Made by a program: the position numbers and the translations under genes
Notes under the pieces: generated by a model
Seen by the model: the letters and a program-made list of their open reading frames with translations, nothing else
Told to the model about the DNA's origin: nothing
The model's database searches: none
Shown here: one piece after another, positions 49,190 to 59,015 of the stretch
Numbering within the stretch: the stretch's first letter is position 1
Layout of the letters: each line of letters begins with the position of its first letter
NCBI GenBank assembly: GCA_963751395.1
Contig: CAVVUC010000001.1
Span: 186,001-250,000 of the forward strand
Reading direction: 5' to 3'
Length of the DNA: 64,000 nucleotides
DNA from: CAVVUC01 sp963751395
GTDB taxonomy: Bacteria > Verrucomicrobiota > Verrucomicrobiia > Chthoniobacterales > Chthoniobacteraceae

Positions 49190-49918
49190 TTACAAGAGAT
49201 CCAAAAGCAGCGCCTCGACTGCTTCAGTTGCCTGGATCTCAAACGTCCCCACATGATCGCTGCACGCGCCATCGCCGGCTTCGAGCGTCAGGTCGTTGAG
49301 AGTCAGGCTGCCTCGCATCACTTGGAGCCACAGCCCGCGCCCGTCGCTCAATTCATGAGTCACCGTTTCGCCCGGCGCGATTCGCAACCGGTAAACCTCG
49401 GCGTCCTGATGGATCGTCGCCGAGCCGTCGCGACCGTCCGGGGAAATCACCAGCACCTTCGACAGCGCGTCCTTTTTGGGAGTCGGATGCCATTCGGTGT
49501 AACCCGGCGCCAAACCATGCTCGCGCGGTTGAATCCAGATCTGCAAAAAATGCAGCCCCTCGCTCTGGCTCGCGTTGAACTCGCTGTGAGTGACGCCGCG
49601 TCCGGCGCTCATCAGCTGTATCTGGCCGGGGCGGAGAGTGCGACCGTTGCCCATGCTGTCCTTGTGCTCCAGCGCGCCCTCGAGCACGTAGCTGAAAATT
49701 TCCATGTCCCGATGCGGATGCGTCCCGAACCCCATCCCCGGCGCGACGCGATCCTCATTGATCACGCGCAGCGAGTGGAAGCCCATCTGCTCGGGATCGT
49801 AGTAATTGGCGAAAGAAAAAGTGTGCTGGGACTTCAACCAGCCGTGATCAGCCTGACCGCGCTCGGCTGCGGCGCGTTTCAAAAGCGCGGAGCCTGATGG
49901 TTTGATCGGTGTGTGCAT
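49190..49918 (-). CDS. Pirin family protein (bicupin)
   Basis: 242 residues from ATG 49918. The pirin signature is complete in the N-terminal cupin: LRVINEDRVAPGMGFGTHPHRDMEIFSYVLEGALEHKDS, which carries the metal-binding His-x-His and a later Glu/His, then GQIQLMSAGRGVTHSEFN. The C-terminal cupin keeps the fold without metal ligands. Bacterial pirins are iron-binding proteins; some have quercetinase activity. The housekeeping role is unclear. A single gene, divergent from the pectin locus. Confidence 0.9.
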   Translation of the reverse strand: MHTPIKPSGSALLKRAAAERGQADHGWLKSQHTFSFANYYDPEQMGFHSLRVINEDRVAPGMGFGTHPHRDMEIFSYVLEGALEHKDSMGNGRTLRPGQIQLMSAGRGVTHSEFNASQSEGLHFLQIWIQPREHGLAPGYTEWHPTPKKDALSKVLVISPDGRDGSATIHQDAEVYRLRIAPGETVTHELSDGRGLWLQVMRGSLTLNDLTLEAGDGACSDHVGTFEIQATEAVEALLLDLL

Positions 49919-50034
49919 AAGCGAAAAATAGCAGTTTTGCGGATAATTCAATGTTGCAGATTGATCGCCCGCCGCGCCTCCGATAGCGTTGCTCCGCTGC
50001 TCCCCTTATTCGCAAAACCACAACTCCTGAAAAA

Positions 50035-51210
50035 ATGAAAACATCGCTCCTTGTCCTCGTCCTGCTCGCTCCGCTTGCCGCTGGAGCTGCGGACAAAATC
50101 ACCATCACAGTCGCCAACGACCTCACCTCCATTCCACGCCCTGCCGAGACGATCGTCATCCCGTGGAGCGAGGTGGCAGGCCGCCTGCCGGGCGCGACGA
50201 TGGATCACGTCGCGGTGAAAGACGCAGGCGGCGCGATGATTTCCGCGCAGGTCACGAACTTCAAACCCGAGACGCGCGGCGGGCACGCGGACGATCTTCT
50301 TTTCCAACACGACTTCGCGGCCGGCGAGAAGTCGGCGACGTTCACGATCGAAAAGACCGACAAGCCCGTGCCGCCGTTTCCGTCGAAAGTTTTCGCGCGC
50401 TACGTTCCCGAGCGGCTCGACGATTTCGCGTGGGAGAACGACCGCATGGCGCACCGCACCTACGGCCCCGCGCTTGAAGCGCCGAGCGCCGGCAAGGAGC
50501 TGTTGCGCAGCAGCGGACTCGACATCTGGTGCAAGCGCGTCCGCTACCTCATCGTCGATCGCTGGTATCTGCGCGGGCACGACAACTACCACAAGGACAA
50601 CGGCGAAGGGCTCGATCTCTACAGCGTCAAGACCGCCCGCGGCGTCGGCGGCACGGGCGTTTGGGACGGAAAAAAACTCCACGTCTCGCACAACTGGAAA
50701 ACATGGCGCGTGCTCGCCAACGGCCCGATCCGCGCGGTGTTCGAGCTGACCTACGAGCCGTGGGAGGCGGGCGACGGCCTGAAGGTTTCCGAGACGAAGA
50801 GATTCACCGTCGATGCCGGTAGCAACCTCGACCAGATCGACGCAACCTTCGTCGTCGAGGGCGCGAAGAAGGAGATCACCGCAGCCGTCGGTCTGGCCAA
50901 GCACAAGATTCCTTCGGCTCTCACGACGAATCGGGAAGCGGGCTGGATGAGTCTTTGGGAGGATTATCCGAAAGACGGCAGCGTCGGACTCGGCGTGCTG
51001 TTCGGAGCAGGCGCGCTCGAAGGTTTCGCCGAAGACGAGGAGAATCATCTCGCGCTGGCGAAAGCCGTTTCAGGCCAGCCGCTGCGATACTTCGCCGGCG
51101 CCTGCTGGAGCGGGAGCGGTGACTTCGCGAACAAAGAAGCGTGGAATGCCTATCTCGCCAATTTCGCGAAGCGCCTCGCATCGCCGTTGGTAATTTCGTT
51201 CGGCGAATGA
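50035..51210 (+). CDS. DUF4861 family exported protein of the pectin locus
   Basis: 391 residues with signal peptide MKTSLLVLVLLAPLAAGAA. The rest (ITITVANDLTSIPRPAETIVIPW; RYVPERLDDFAWENDRMAHRTYGP; DIWCKRVRYLIVDRWY) matches the DUF4861 family, which occurs almost only in pectin and rhamnogalacturonan loci next to GH105 and GH28 enzymes. It may be a periplasmic binding or lyase-associated protein; no catalytic residues are established. It is the first gene of the locus, followed by a small exported protein and the GH105-GH28 fusion. Confidence 0.78.
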   Translation: MKTSLLVLVLLAPLAAGAADKITITVANDLTSIPRPAETIVIPWSEVAGRLPGATMDHVAVKDAGGAMISAQVTNFKPETRGGHADDLLFQHDFAAGEKSATFTIEKTDKPVPPFPSKVFARYVPERLDDFAWENDRMAHRTYGPALEAPSAGKELLRSSGLDIWCKRVRYLIVDRWYLRGHDNYHKDNGEGLDLYSVKTARGVGGTGVWDGKKLHVSHNWKTWRVLANGPIRAVFELTYEPWEAGDGLKVSETKRFTVDAGSNLDQIDATFVVEGAKKEITAAVGLAKHKIPSALTTNREAGWMSLWEDYPKDGSVGLGVLFGAGALEGFAEDEENHLALAKAVSGQPLRYFAGACWSGSGDFANKEAWNAYLANFAKRLASPLVISFGE

Positions 51211-51220
51211 GTGCGTCGCC

Positions 51221-51655
51221 ATGAAGCGAAGGTTCAAAGTCATTGCTTTGACGGGGACTCTTCTCAGTGTGGCTGCGCTTGCACTCTCTCTTTCATTGGT
51301 GCAGCCACTTTTGCCATCGAAAGCCTACACAGTCACAGCCACTCTCGACGGTAACCCAATCCGCACGGAGTTACTGCATCCGCCCTTCATGTCTGGCCTG
51401 TATTATGTGCATCTTCCCGAGGCGCAGCCTCCGCGTTATGGCTGGTTCGGAATCGCTTTCTCACGGCACTCGGTCTTTACCCCACTACCGATTTACACAG
51501 GATGGCGAGGCATTCTTTACATCCACACCGACCAAGCCCATGGAGTGCGCCTTACCTTCCCCAAAATCGAAGATCATTGGATCGTTTCATTCACTCCAAG
51601 CGGCGTTCAGTTCTCCAACGCTTCTCTGGCCATTTCCTTAAACAAATCTCCATGA
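51221..51655 (+). CDS. Small exported hypothetical protein
   Basis: 144 residues with an N-terminal hydrophobic segment (LTGTLLSVAALALSLSLVQ) and a beta-rich remainder (YTVTATLDGNPIRTELLH; GWRGILYIHTDQAHGVRLTF). No family is recognised. It starts 10 bases after the DUF4861 gene and ends 35 bases before the next, in line with one operon. Its codons are somewhat less GC-rich than its neighbours. Confidence 0.5.
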   Translation: MKRRFKVIALTGTLLSVAALALSLSLVQPLLPSKAYTVTATLDGNPIRTELLHPPFMSGLYYVHLPEAQPPRYGWFGIAFSRHSVFTPLPIYTGWRGILYIHTDQAHGVRLTFPKIEDHWIVSFTPSGVQFSNASLAISLNKSP

Positions 51656-51689
51656 ACGCGCCTGGCGCGATCTAGTTCGGCAACGCACA

Positions 51690-54200
51690 ATGAAAACCAA
51701 ACTCCTACTCCTCCCGCTTTCGCTTTTCATCGCGGCACTGCCGGCACGCGCCGCAGACGCACCGAAGTCCGCGACTCCGCTTCAATGGTCGATCCGCATG
51801 GCCGACTCCGAGATCGCGCGGCACCCGAATCCCGGCGGCAAACCGAAATGGGATTACGCGAACAGCATCGTCGCGTCGGGTGCGATCGAACTTTCCAAGC
51901 GAACCGGCGATGTGCGTTTCGCCGATTGGGCGGCGCAGATGATCGGCTCGTGCATCGGGCCGGACGGCACGATTGCCGGCGTGAAAATCGAGGACTACAG
52001 CGTCGATAACATCCGCCCGATGGCCGCCGGACTCGCGCTCTACCGATGGACCGGCGACGAGCGTTACCGCAAGGCCGCCGACATTCTGCGCGGGCAGCTT
52101 TCCCAAATGCCGCGCACACCCGAAGGCGGGTTCTGGCACAAGAAGCGTTATCCCGGGCAGATGTGGCTCGACGGCCTTTACATGGCGGAGCCGTTCTACG
52201 CCGAGTATGCGCGGAGTTGGGGCGCGCCCGACGATTTCAACGACATCGCGAAGCAATTTCTCCTCATCGCCGAACACACTTACGACGCGAAGACCGGCCT
52301 CTTTTATCACGCATGGGATTCGAGCAAGAAACTGCCGTGGGCCAACAAGGAAACCGGGACGTCGCCTAGCTTCTGGGGCCGCGCCGTCGGCTGGTATGCG
52401 ATGGCCTTTGCCGACACGCTCGAATACTTTCCCGCCGATCATCCTAAGCGCGCGGAGTTGATCGCGTGGTTCACAAAACTTGCCGATGGCGTGGTGAAAA
52501 CTCAGGACCCGAAGACCGGCCTTTGGTGGCAGGTGATGGATCAGGGAAAACGCCCCGGCAACTATCTCGAAGCGAGTGCGTCGAGCATGTTCGTCTATGC
52601 GCTCGCGAAGGGCGTGAATCTCGGCTATCTGCCGCGCAAAAAATACACGCCCGCCATTCGCGCCGGCTACGAAGGCATCATCCGCGACCTGGTTAAAACC
52701 GACGCCGACGGACGCATCCATCTCACCCAATGCTGCCGCGTCGCCGGCCTCGATGCGAAAGGACGCGACGGCACGTTCGACTACTACACGCTCCGCGAGC
52801 CGATCGTTCCGAATGATCCAAAAGGCGTCGGCCCGTTCATTCTTGCCGGTTTGCAGATCGAGGTGCTTTTTCCGAAAGCGACGTTCGCAGGCGCGCCGCC
52901 GTTTCCAGTCGGCTGGGCTTCGGTGCCATCGATCCTCGCGCGCATCAGGACGCCGAAATTTCCGGACAAAAAATTCCCGATCACCGACTTCGGCGCGGTC
53001 GGTGACGGCACGACCGATTGCACGAAAGCAATCGCCGCAGCCATCGACGCTTGCAACGCGGCGGGCGGCGGGCGCGTGATCGTTCCGCCCGGCAAGTTCC
53101 TCACCGGCGCGATCGTTTTGAAAAGCAACGTGAACCTCCACGTCGCGAAAAATGCGACGCTGCTTTTCAGCACCGATCCGGCGGCGTATCCGAACGTGTT
53201 CACGCGCTGGGAAGGCGTCGAGTGCTACAACTATTCGCCGCTCATCTACGCGCGCGGACAGCAGAACTTCGCGATCACCGGCGAAGGCACGCTCGACGGC
53301 CAGGCCGGCTACGACAACTGGTGGGGCTGGATCAAAAATCAGTCCGGCGAAAAAACCTTGCTCGCCCGTGCCGATCGCGACGCGCTGTTACAACTCGGTG
53401 AGGAAAGCGCGCCGACAGACAAACGCATTTTCGGCGCGGGCCACTATCTCCGTCCCAACTTCATCCAGCCGCATAGCTGTCGCGGTGTGCTCATCGAAGG
53501 CGTCACCATCATCCGCTCGCCGATGTGGGAAGTTCACCCGGTCCTCTGCTCCAACGTCACCGTGCGCAACGTGAAAATCGACAGCCACGGCCCGAATAAC
53601 GACGGCTGCGATCCCGAGTCATGCCGCGACGTGCTCATCGAGGGCTGCACGTTCGACACCGGCGACGACTGCATCGCGATCAAGTCCGGCCGCAACAACG
53701 ACGGCCGCCGCGTCGGAGCGCCGTCGGAGAACATCATCATCCGCAAGTGCGTGATGAAGGACGGCCACGGCGGCGTCACCATTGGCAGCGAAATCTCGGG
53801 CGACTGCCGCAACGTCTTCGCGGAGGATTGCAAAATGGACAGCCCGAATCTTGATCGCGCGCTCCGCCTCAAGACCAACGCGATGCGCGGCGGCACGATC
53901 GAGAACATCTACATGCGCAAAGTCGAAGTCGGCCAGGTTTCCGGAGCCGTCCTCGACATCAACTTCCTCTACGAAGAAGGCGCGAATGGCCCGTTCATCC
54001 CCGTCGTCCGCAACGTGAACATGGAAAACGTCACCAGCAACGCAAGCAAGCGCGCCCTCTCGCTCATCGGGTTTGAAACATCGCCGATCAAAAAAGTGCG
54101 CATCGCGAACTGCTCGTTCAACGGCGTCAAAGAGGACGACGTCATCGAGCACGTCGTGGAGCTGGAAAAAGTGAATGTGAAAACCTCGCCGTCATTCTGA
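51690..54200 (+). CDS. Fusion of unsaturated rhamnogalacturonyl hydrolase (GH105) and polygalacturonase-type GH28
   Basis: 836 residues, signal peptide MKTKLLLLPLSLFIAALPARA. Residues about 30-400 form the (alpha/alpha)6 GH105 domain (DYSVDNIRPMAAGLALYR; SPSFWGRAVGWYAMAFADTLEYFP; GNYLEASASSMFVYALAKGV). Residues about 430-836 form a right-handed beta-helix of GH28: FGAVGDGTTDCTKAI, then the catalytic NNDGCDPES, FDTGDDCIAIKSG, GHGGVTIGSE and RALRLKT motifs. GH28 cuts the galacturonan or rhamnogalacturonan chain and GH105 removes the unsaturated end sugar made by a lyase such as the PL4 encoded next. Fusing the two gives an exported machine. Confidence 0.9.
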   Translation: MKTKLLLLPLSLFIAALPARAADAPKSATPLQWSIRMADSEIARHPNPGGKPKWDYANSIVASGAIELSKRTGDVRFADWAAQMIGSCIGPDGTIAGVKIEDYSVDNIRPMAAGLALYRWTGDERYRKAADILRGQLSQMPRTPEGGFWHKKRYPGQMWLDGLYMAEPFYAEYARSWGAPDDFNDIAKQFLLIAEHTYDAKTGLFYHAWDSSKKLPWANKETGTSPSFWGRAVGWYAMAFADTLEYFPADHPKRAELIAWFTKLADGVVKTQDPKTGLWWQVMDQGKRPGNYLEASASSMFVYALAKGVNLGYLPRKKYTPAIRAGYEGIIRDLVKTDADGRIHLTQCCRVAGLDAKGRDGTFDYYTLREPIVPNDPKGVGPFILAGLQIEVLFPKATFAGAPPFPVGWASVPSILARIRTPKFPDKKFPITDFGAVGDGTTDCTKAIAAAIDACNAAGGGRVIVPPGKFLTGAIVLKSNVNLHVAKNATLLFSTDPAAYPNVFTRWEGVECYNYSPLIYARGQQNFAITGEGTLDGQAGYDNWWGWIKNQSGEKTLLARADRDALLQLGEESAPTDKRIFGAGHYLRPNFIQPHSCRGVLIEGVTIIRSPMWEVHPVLCSNVTVRNVKIDSHGPNNDGCDPESCRDVLIEGCTFDTGDDCIAIKSGRNNDGRRVGAPSENIIIRKCVMKDGHGGVTIGSEISGDCRNVFAEDCKMDSPNLDRALRLKTNAMRGGTIENIYMRKVEVGQVSGAVLDINFLYEEGANGPFIPVVRNVNMENVTSNASKRALSLIGFETSPIKKVRIANCSFNGVKEDDVIEHVVELEKVNVKTSPSF

Positions 54201-54370
54201 GGCGTTCACAAAACGGGGTTTTGCCGGCGTCGGCAATGATGGTTTCCAATCGGAGGGACGAGCTCTGCGAGTCCCTGACTTCTCGAGTGTGGGACTCGTG
54301 GAACTCGTCCCTCCGATCATCGGGCACAATTCCTTGAACTCGGGTTTCCGATGACATCATTGGCAGCGCA
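54193..54370. repeat. Dispersed repeat with conserved ends (copy 2)
   Basis: It shares its ends with 34436-34562. It begins at the stop codon of the GH105-GH28 gene and contains a long hairpin-like interior (AATCGGAGGGACGAG against CTCGTCCCTCCGAT). Together with the next repeat it fills the 54201-54705 gap, in which I see no gene. Confidence 0.6.
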
Positions 54371-54372
54371 CT

Positions 54373-54511
54373 GGAAGGTGGATCGGGCGCTCCGCGCGCG
54401 ATGGGTTTGCCAGCCGCCGCAAGGCGGATTCTGACTGGCTGCTTCGCAGGTTGGGGTACGCATCGCCCACCCATTCGACAAGCTCAGGACAGGCTCCGTG
54501 GCCGATCCACC
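54373..54511. repeat. Dispersed inverted repeat (copy A)
   Basis: Ends GGTGGATCGGG (54377-54387) and GCCGATCCACC (54501-54511) are inverted. The interior (GATGGGTTTG, CAGCCGCCGCAAGGCG, CTGCTTCGCAGGTTG, CATTCGACAAGCTCAGGACA) matches 59016-59175 closely. Confidence 0.65.
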
Positions 54512-54705
54512 CGCTCTGCGCAGTCGGTGAAAGCCTCAGAATCACGGGCCTTGGATTTTACAAACGGGGCTCAGGTTCTATTTGAAAATCACGCCGGACA
54601 AACCGCAAAGTTTGATGTTTACGCACGATTGCCTTTGAGTGTGCGCTTTGCAGACGACATCGTTTTGCCGAGCGACCTTCGAAACTTCACCATCCCACAC
54701 CACTT

Positions 54706-56559
54706 ATGAACTCTTATCCACGCTGGGCGGCTCGCATTGCCTTGCTGTTAGCCTTGAATTGCCTGTGCCTCCTCTCTCTTAACTCCAGCCTGGGCAATCC
54801 ACCCGGAGGCGGCGAACAGGGACCGGAGGTAACCGTGAGCGAGACGGACAAAGGCGTGATCCTCTCCAACGGCATCTTGAGCGCGAGCATCACCAAAGGA
54901 GCCGGCATCTCCTCGCTGAAGTACAAAGGCTTCGAGATGGCCAAATCCATCTACTACAGCATGGACGGCGGTCCAAATTTCCGGACACCCGGCGGCGGCG
55001 AATACTTCGTGAAAACCAAGACCCCCGACTTGATAGACATCGGCTTTCGGAACATCCGCAAAAACGAACCCCAGGCATTCGACTGTGAGATTCATTACGT
55101 CCTCAAACGCGGCGCGTCCGGCCTTTACTCCTATGCGATCCTTAGCCATCCCGCCGACTATCCCGCGACCGGGGTTGGTGAGTTCCGCATGGTCTGGAAA
55201 CTCGACAACGATTTATTGGAACGCATCTATGTCGATGAACTGCGCAACTGGGAAATGCCCGGTTCCAAAGACAGATTTGAACCGACAGGCATCGGAGAGA
55301 TTACCAAGGTTCTCACCGGTCCCCGGGCCGGACAGTTCGACTGCAAGTACGACTTCAACGCGAGTTACTACGACCTCGGCTGCTGGGGTCACGCCAGTAA
55401 CAAGAACAAAGTGGGCGGCTGGATCGTGCTGGGCGGCTATGATTACTTCAACGACGGCCCTACCAAGCAGGACTTGAACGCCGCCTCCGGCATCAACCAC
55501 ATTCACTTCGGCATGGATCACTACAATGCTTCCAGCACGAGAGTGGAGGCGGGTGAGACGTGGCAGAAGATTTACGGCCCCTTCCTTATCTACTGTAACT
55601 CCAGTTTGGCGGGAGGCGCCGGCTGCTGGGCCGATGCAAAGAACCGGGTGAAGATTGAAAAGGCCGCGTGGCCTTATGCGTGGCTCACCGATACTCCCGC
55701 CTACCCGCCAGCAAGCGCCCGCGGGAGTGTCTCAGGACGGCTCGTGGTAAAGGACACGCTGAAGCCAGGAGTAACCGGAGCAGACGCATGGGTGGGCGTT
55801 GCCCAGCCTCCGCCTGATGGTAACTGGCAGTTCGAGTCCAACCATTACCAGTATTGGGTAAAGTCGGATGCCGCTGGCAACTTTGTCATACCGCACATAA
55901 GATCTGGCAGTTATACCTTCTACGCCTTTACCGAAGGTGCCGTTGGGGAGTATTCGCAGAAGGATATAACCGTCACTTCCGGGGAAAAAACAGAGTTGGG
56001 TGATGTCGTTTGGAACGTCCCACACAAGGGACGCTCGATCGCCTGGGAGATAGGTGTCCCCGATCGCACGGCCAAAGAGTTTCGTCATGGCAACGACTAC
56101 TTCCACGGCTATGTCTGGACCAACTTCCAAAAGGAATTTCCCAACCCGCTGGAATACACCGTGGGCAGGAGTAATTGGTCAAGGGACTGGAACTACGCGC
56201 ATAGCTGGTATCAAGTGGGTGACAAGCGGGTTCCCCACAAATGGCGCATCCACTTCAACATGAACACCGTCCCGCAAGGCACGGCGACCATGACCTTTGC
56301 CATCGCCAGTGCGCACGCGAGAGCCAGCATCAATGTTTACGTGAACAACGAATCCAAGCCGTTCGCGACAGTCAACCCGTCCATCCAGGGCGGCAACGCC
56401 CTTCTGCGTGAAGGCATCCACGCCAAATACTGTGTCGAGTATCTCGATATTCCGACTTCGAAGCTAAACAGGGGTTCAAACACCATCTCCCTGGAACAAG
56501 CAAGAACAGACACCCAGACTCATGTGATGTACGACTACCTGAATCTGGAACTGCCCTGA
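54706..56559 (+). CDS. Rhamnogalacturonan lyase, polysaccharide lyase family 4 type
   Basis: 617 residues with a signal peptide (MNSYPRWAARIALLLALN region). The N-terminal beta-sandwich catalytic domain (about 45-340; NGILSASITKGAGISSLKYKG to INHIHFGMDHYN) is followed by a fibronectin-III-like domain (about 345-430; GSVSGRLVVKDTLKPGVTGADAWVG) and a C-terminal carbohydrate-binding-like jelly roll (about 440-617; IAWEIGVPDRTAKEFRHGND). This three-domain layout is that of PL4 rhamnogalacturonan lyases, which cleave the Rha-GalA backbone by beta-elimination and so produce the unsaturated ends that GH105 needs. GC content is slightly lower than its neighbours. Confidence 0.88.
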   Translation: MNSYPRWAARIALLLALNCLCLLSLNSSLGNPPGGGEQGPEVTVSETDKGVILSNGILSASITKGAGISSLKYKGFEMAKSIYYSMDGGPNFRTPGGGEYFVKTKTPDLIDIGFRNIRKNEPQAFDCEIHYVLKRGASGLYSYAILSHPADYPATGVGEFRMVWKLDNDLLERIYVDELRNWEMPGSKDRFEPTGIGEITKVLTGPRAGQFDCKYDFNASYYDLGCWGHASNKNKVGGWIVLGGYDYFNDGPTKQDLNAASGINHIHFGMDHYNASSTRVEAGETWQKIYGPFLIYCNSSLAGGAGCWADAKNRVKIEKAAWPYAWLTDTPAYPPASARGSVSGRLVVKDTLKPGVTGADAWVGVAQPPPDGNWQFESNHYQYWVKSDAAGNFVIPHIRSGSYTFYAFTEGAVGEYSQKDITVTSGEKTELGDVVWNVPHKGRSIAWEIGVPDRTAKEFRHGNDYFHGYVWTNFQKEFPNPLEYTVGRSNWSRDWNYAHSWYQVGDKRVPHKWRIHFNMNTVPQGTATMTFAIASAHARASINVYVNNESKPFATVNPSIQGGNALLREGIHAKYCVEYLDIPTSKLNRGSNTISLEQARTDTQTHVMYDYLNLELP

Positions 56560-56622
56560 ACCGGCCGTGTGCATCGGGTCTTGGTTGACGGGCTGAACAT
56601 GGGGAGGGCATGATCGGCGCCC

Positions 56623-58980
56623 ATGAAACTTCGTGTTCCTTTGCTGCTCATGTTTTTGACGTTTTGTTCAGCTGCACCGCTGGTTGCCGTTGATAACCCG
56701 GCCAAGTCGTATGCCGACCTCACTCGCGACGGCGCGTGGTGCTGGTTCAGCGATCCGCGCGCGGTTTGTCGCGACGGCAGGATCTATGCCGGCTGGATGA
56801 CGAGCGACGGCTCGGTGCAGGTTGGCGCGATGGATCTGAAGGCGTCCGCCGTGCAAGTGGCCCCGCTCGCCAAAAAATTGGAGCGCGACGATCACGACAA
56901 CCCGGCGCTGCTTTTCCTGCCGGATGGAAGGCTCGCCGCATTTTTCTCCCGCCACGCAAAGGGGGACATGCATTTGCGCGTGACGGAGAAGCCCGCCGAC
57001 ATCGGCGCATGGACGCCCGATCGCGAGCTTGGATTTGGCATGGGAGGAAAGGGCGTCACCTACGCGAACCCCGCGATGCTCAGCGACGAAGGGAACGCGA
57101 TTTACCTTTTCTGGCGCGGCTCGGATTTCAAGCCGGCGTTCTCGGTTTCCAAGGACTCGACGCAGACATGGAGCAAACCGCAGACGCTGATCCAGCGGCC
57201 TTCGGCGGATAACAACAACCGCCCCTACGTGAAGATGTGGACCAACGGGAAAAACCGGATGGACATTCTTTTCACCGATGGCCATCCGCGCGACGAAAAG
57301 ACGAACAGCGTCTATTTCGTTCGCTACGAAAAGGGCGCGTTCTTCAAGGCCAACGGCTCGCGCATTGGTGGCATGGCCGACCTTCCGCTCGATCCTGCGA
57401 AGTGCGACCGCATCTACGATGGTTCGACGCACGGTCGCGCATGGATCTGCGACATCGCGGAGTCCCGCGGCAAGCCGGTCGTCGTTTACACGCGCCTGCC
57501 GGCTGAGACGGATCACCGCTACCACTACGCGGCCTGGGATGGCAAACAGTGGCAGGATCACGAAATCACCGCTGGCGGCAAGTGGTTCCCGCATACTCCG
57601 CAGGGCAAGAAGGAGCCGGAGCCGCATTACTCCGGCGGCGCGGCGATCGACCACAGCTTTCCCGAAACTATCTATCTCTCGCGGTCTGTGAATGGTGTTT
57701 TCGAAATCGAAAGATGGACCAGCGAGGACAACGGCGTGACATGGGGCCATCAGGCGGTCACTGCCGGCTCCGCGAAGGACAATGTCCGTCCATTCGTGGT
57801 CCGCAATGCTCCCTCGGGCAGTCCGCACCTTACGTGGATGAACATCAGCGAACGCTATGTCCATTACACGAACTACAAGACTGCGATCAAAATCAACGTG
57901 GCCGCCCCGGTCGATAACTCGTCCAAACTTTCCCCGCCCTCCGCAGCCATCGAGCCTGCCGCCGTGCTCGATGCAATGAAGCGCGTCGCCGACTGGCAGC
58001 TTGCCAATCCTTCTCGCGAGCGTTCGACCGACTGGGTTCCGGGCGCGGGTTATACCGGCATGATGGCGCTCGCGGACATCAGCGAAGACTCGAAATATAA
58101 GGATGCAATGAAGCAGATGGGCGAGAACAACGCATGGAAACTCGGCCCGCGCATTTATCACGCCGACGATCATGTGGTGGGCCAGACCTACGTGGAGCTT
58201 TACCTGCGCGATCGCGATCCTCGCATGATCGAACCGATGCAGAAGGAGTTCGATTTCATTCTCGCCAACGAAAGGGACAACGATCTCGGCTTCACGAAAA
58301 AGGGCGCTCTCGACAAATGGTCCTGGTGCGACTCGCTGTTCATGGCTCCGCCCGCCTGGCTGCGGCTTTGGGCGGCGACCGGCGATGGACGCTACCTCGA
58401 TTTCGCCGTGAAGAACTGGTGGGTTACAAGCGATTACCTTTACGACAAAGAAGAGCACCTTTACTTCCGCGACAGCACTTACTTCGACAAACGCGAGGCA
58501 AACGGGAAGAAGATATTCTGGAGCCGCGGCAACGGCTGGGTCATGGGTGGTCTCGTGCGCATGCTGAAATTCCTCCCGAAGGATCATCCGTCGCGTCCGC
58601 GCTTCGAGCAGCAGTTCCGCGAGATGGCGGAAAAGGTTGTGACGCTCCAGCAACCGGACGGACTCTGGCGGTCGAGTCTTCTCGATCCGGAGAGCTATCC
58701 GCTCAAGGAAACCAGCGGCTCCAGCTTTTACTGCTACGCGCTCGCATGGGGCTTGAACGAGGGAATGCTTGATCGGGCGCAGTTTCAGCCCGCAGTCGAG
58801 AAAGCTTGGGCGAGCCTCGTGGGTTGCATTGCTTCCGACGGCAAGCTGACGCACGTCCAGCCGGTCGGGGCCGATCCGAAGCACTTCGACCAGAACCACA
58901 CCGAGGCTTTTGGCACCGGCGCGTTTCTGCTTGCCGGAAGCGAGATTCACCGGCTGGCGAAATCGAAGGCTGCGAAGTAA
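56623..58980 (+). CDS. Fusion of BNR_4 beta-propeller domain and GH105 hydrolase
   Basis: 785 residues, signal peptide MKLRVPLLLMFLTFCSAAP. Residues about 30-425 have the BNR_4 propeller pattern (DGAWCWFSDPRAVCRDGRIYAG; DNPALLFLPDGRLAAFFSRH; FSVSKDSTQTWSKPQTL), found in sialidase-like and PL24-type ulvan lyases. Residues about 445-780 form a GH105 domain (VADWQLANPSRERSTDWVPG; FWSRGNGWVMGGLVRMLKFLP; SFYCYALAWGLNEGMLD). GH105 cleaves unsaturated uronyl ends, so the propeller could be a lyase or glycan-binding part that supplies it. Which polymer it acts on (rhamnogalacturonan or ulvan-like) is uncertain. Confidence 0.85.
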   Translation: MKLRVPLLLMFLTFCSAAPLVAVDNPAKSYADLTRDGAWCWFSDPRAVCRDGRIYAGWMTSDGSVQVGAMDLKASAVQVAPLAKKLERDDHDNPALLFLPDGRLAAFFSRHAKGDMHLRVTEKPADIGAWTPDRELGFGMGGKGVTYANPAMLSDEGNAIYLFWRGSDFKPAFSVSKDSTQTWSKPQTLIQRPSADNNNRPYVKMWTNGKNRMDILFTDGHPRDEKTNSVYFVRYEKGAFFKANGSRIGGMADLPLDPAKCDRIYDGSTHGRAWICDIAESRGKPVVVYTRLPAETDHRYHYAAWDGKQWQDHEITAGGKWFPHTPQGKKEPEPHYSGGAAIDHSFPETIYLSRSVNGVFEIERWTSEDNGVTWGHQAVTAGSAKDNVRPFVVRNAPSGSPHLTWMNISERYVHYTNYKTAIKINVAAPVDNSSKLSPPSAAIEPAAVLDAMKRVADWQLANPSRERSTDWVPGAGYTGMMALADISEDSKYKDAMKQMGENNAWKLGPRIYHADDHVVGQTYVELYLRDRDPRMIEPMQKEFDFILANERDNDLGFTKKGALDKWSWCDSLFMAPPAWLRLWAATGDGRYLDFAVKNWWVTSDYLYDKEEHLYFRDSTYFDKREANGKKIFWSRGNGWVMGGLVRMLKFLPKDHPSRPRFEQQFREMAEKVVTLQQPDGLWRSSLLDPESYPLKETSGSSFYCYALAWGLNEGMLDRAQFQPAVEKAWASLVGCIASDGKLTHVQPVGADPKHFDQNHTEAFGTGAFLLAGSEIHRLAKSKAAK

Positions 58981-59015
58981 TCGCTGCCGGGATCTGCGCA
59001 CCTCCCAGCAGTGGC

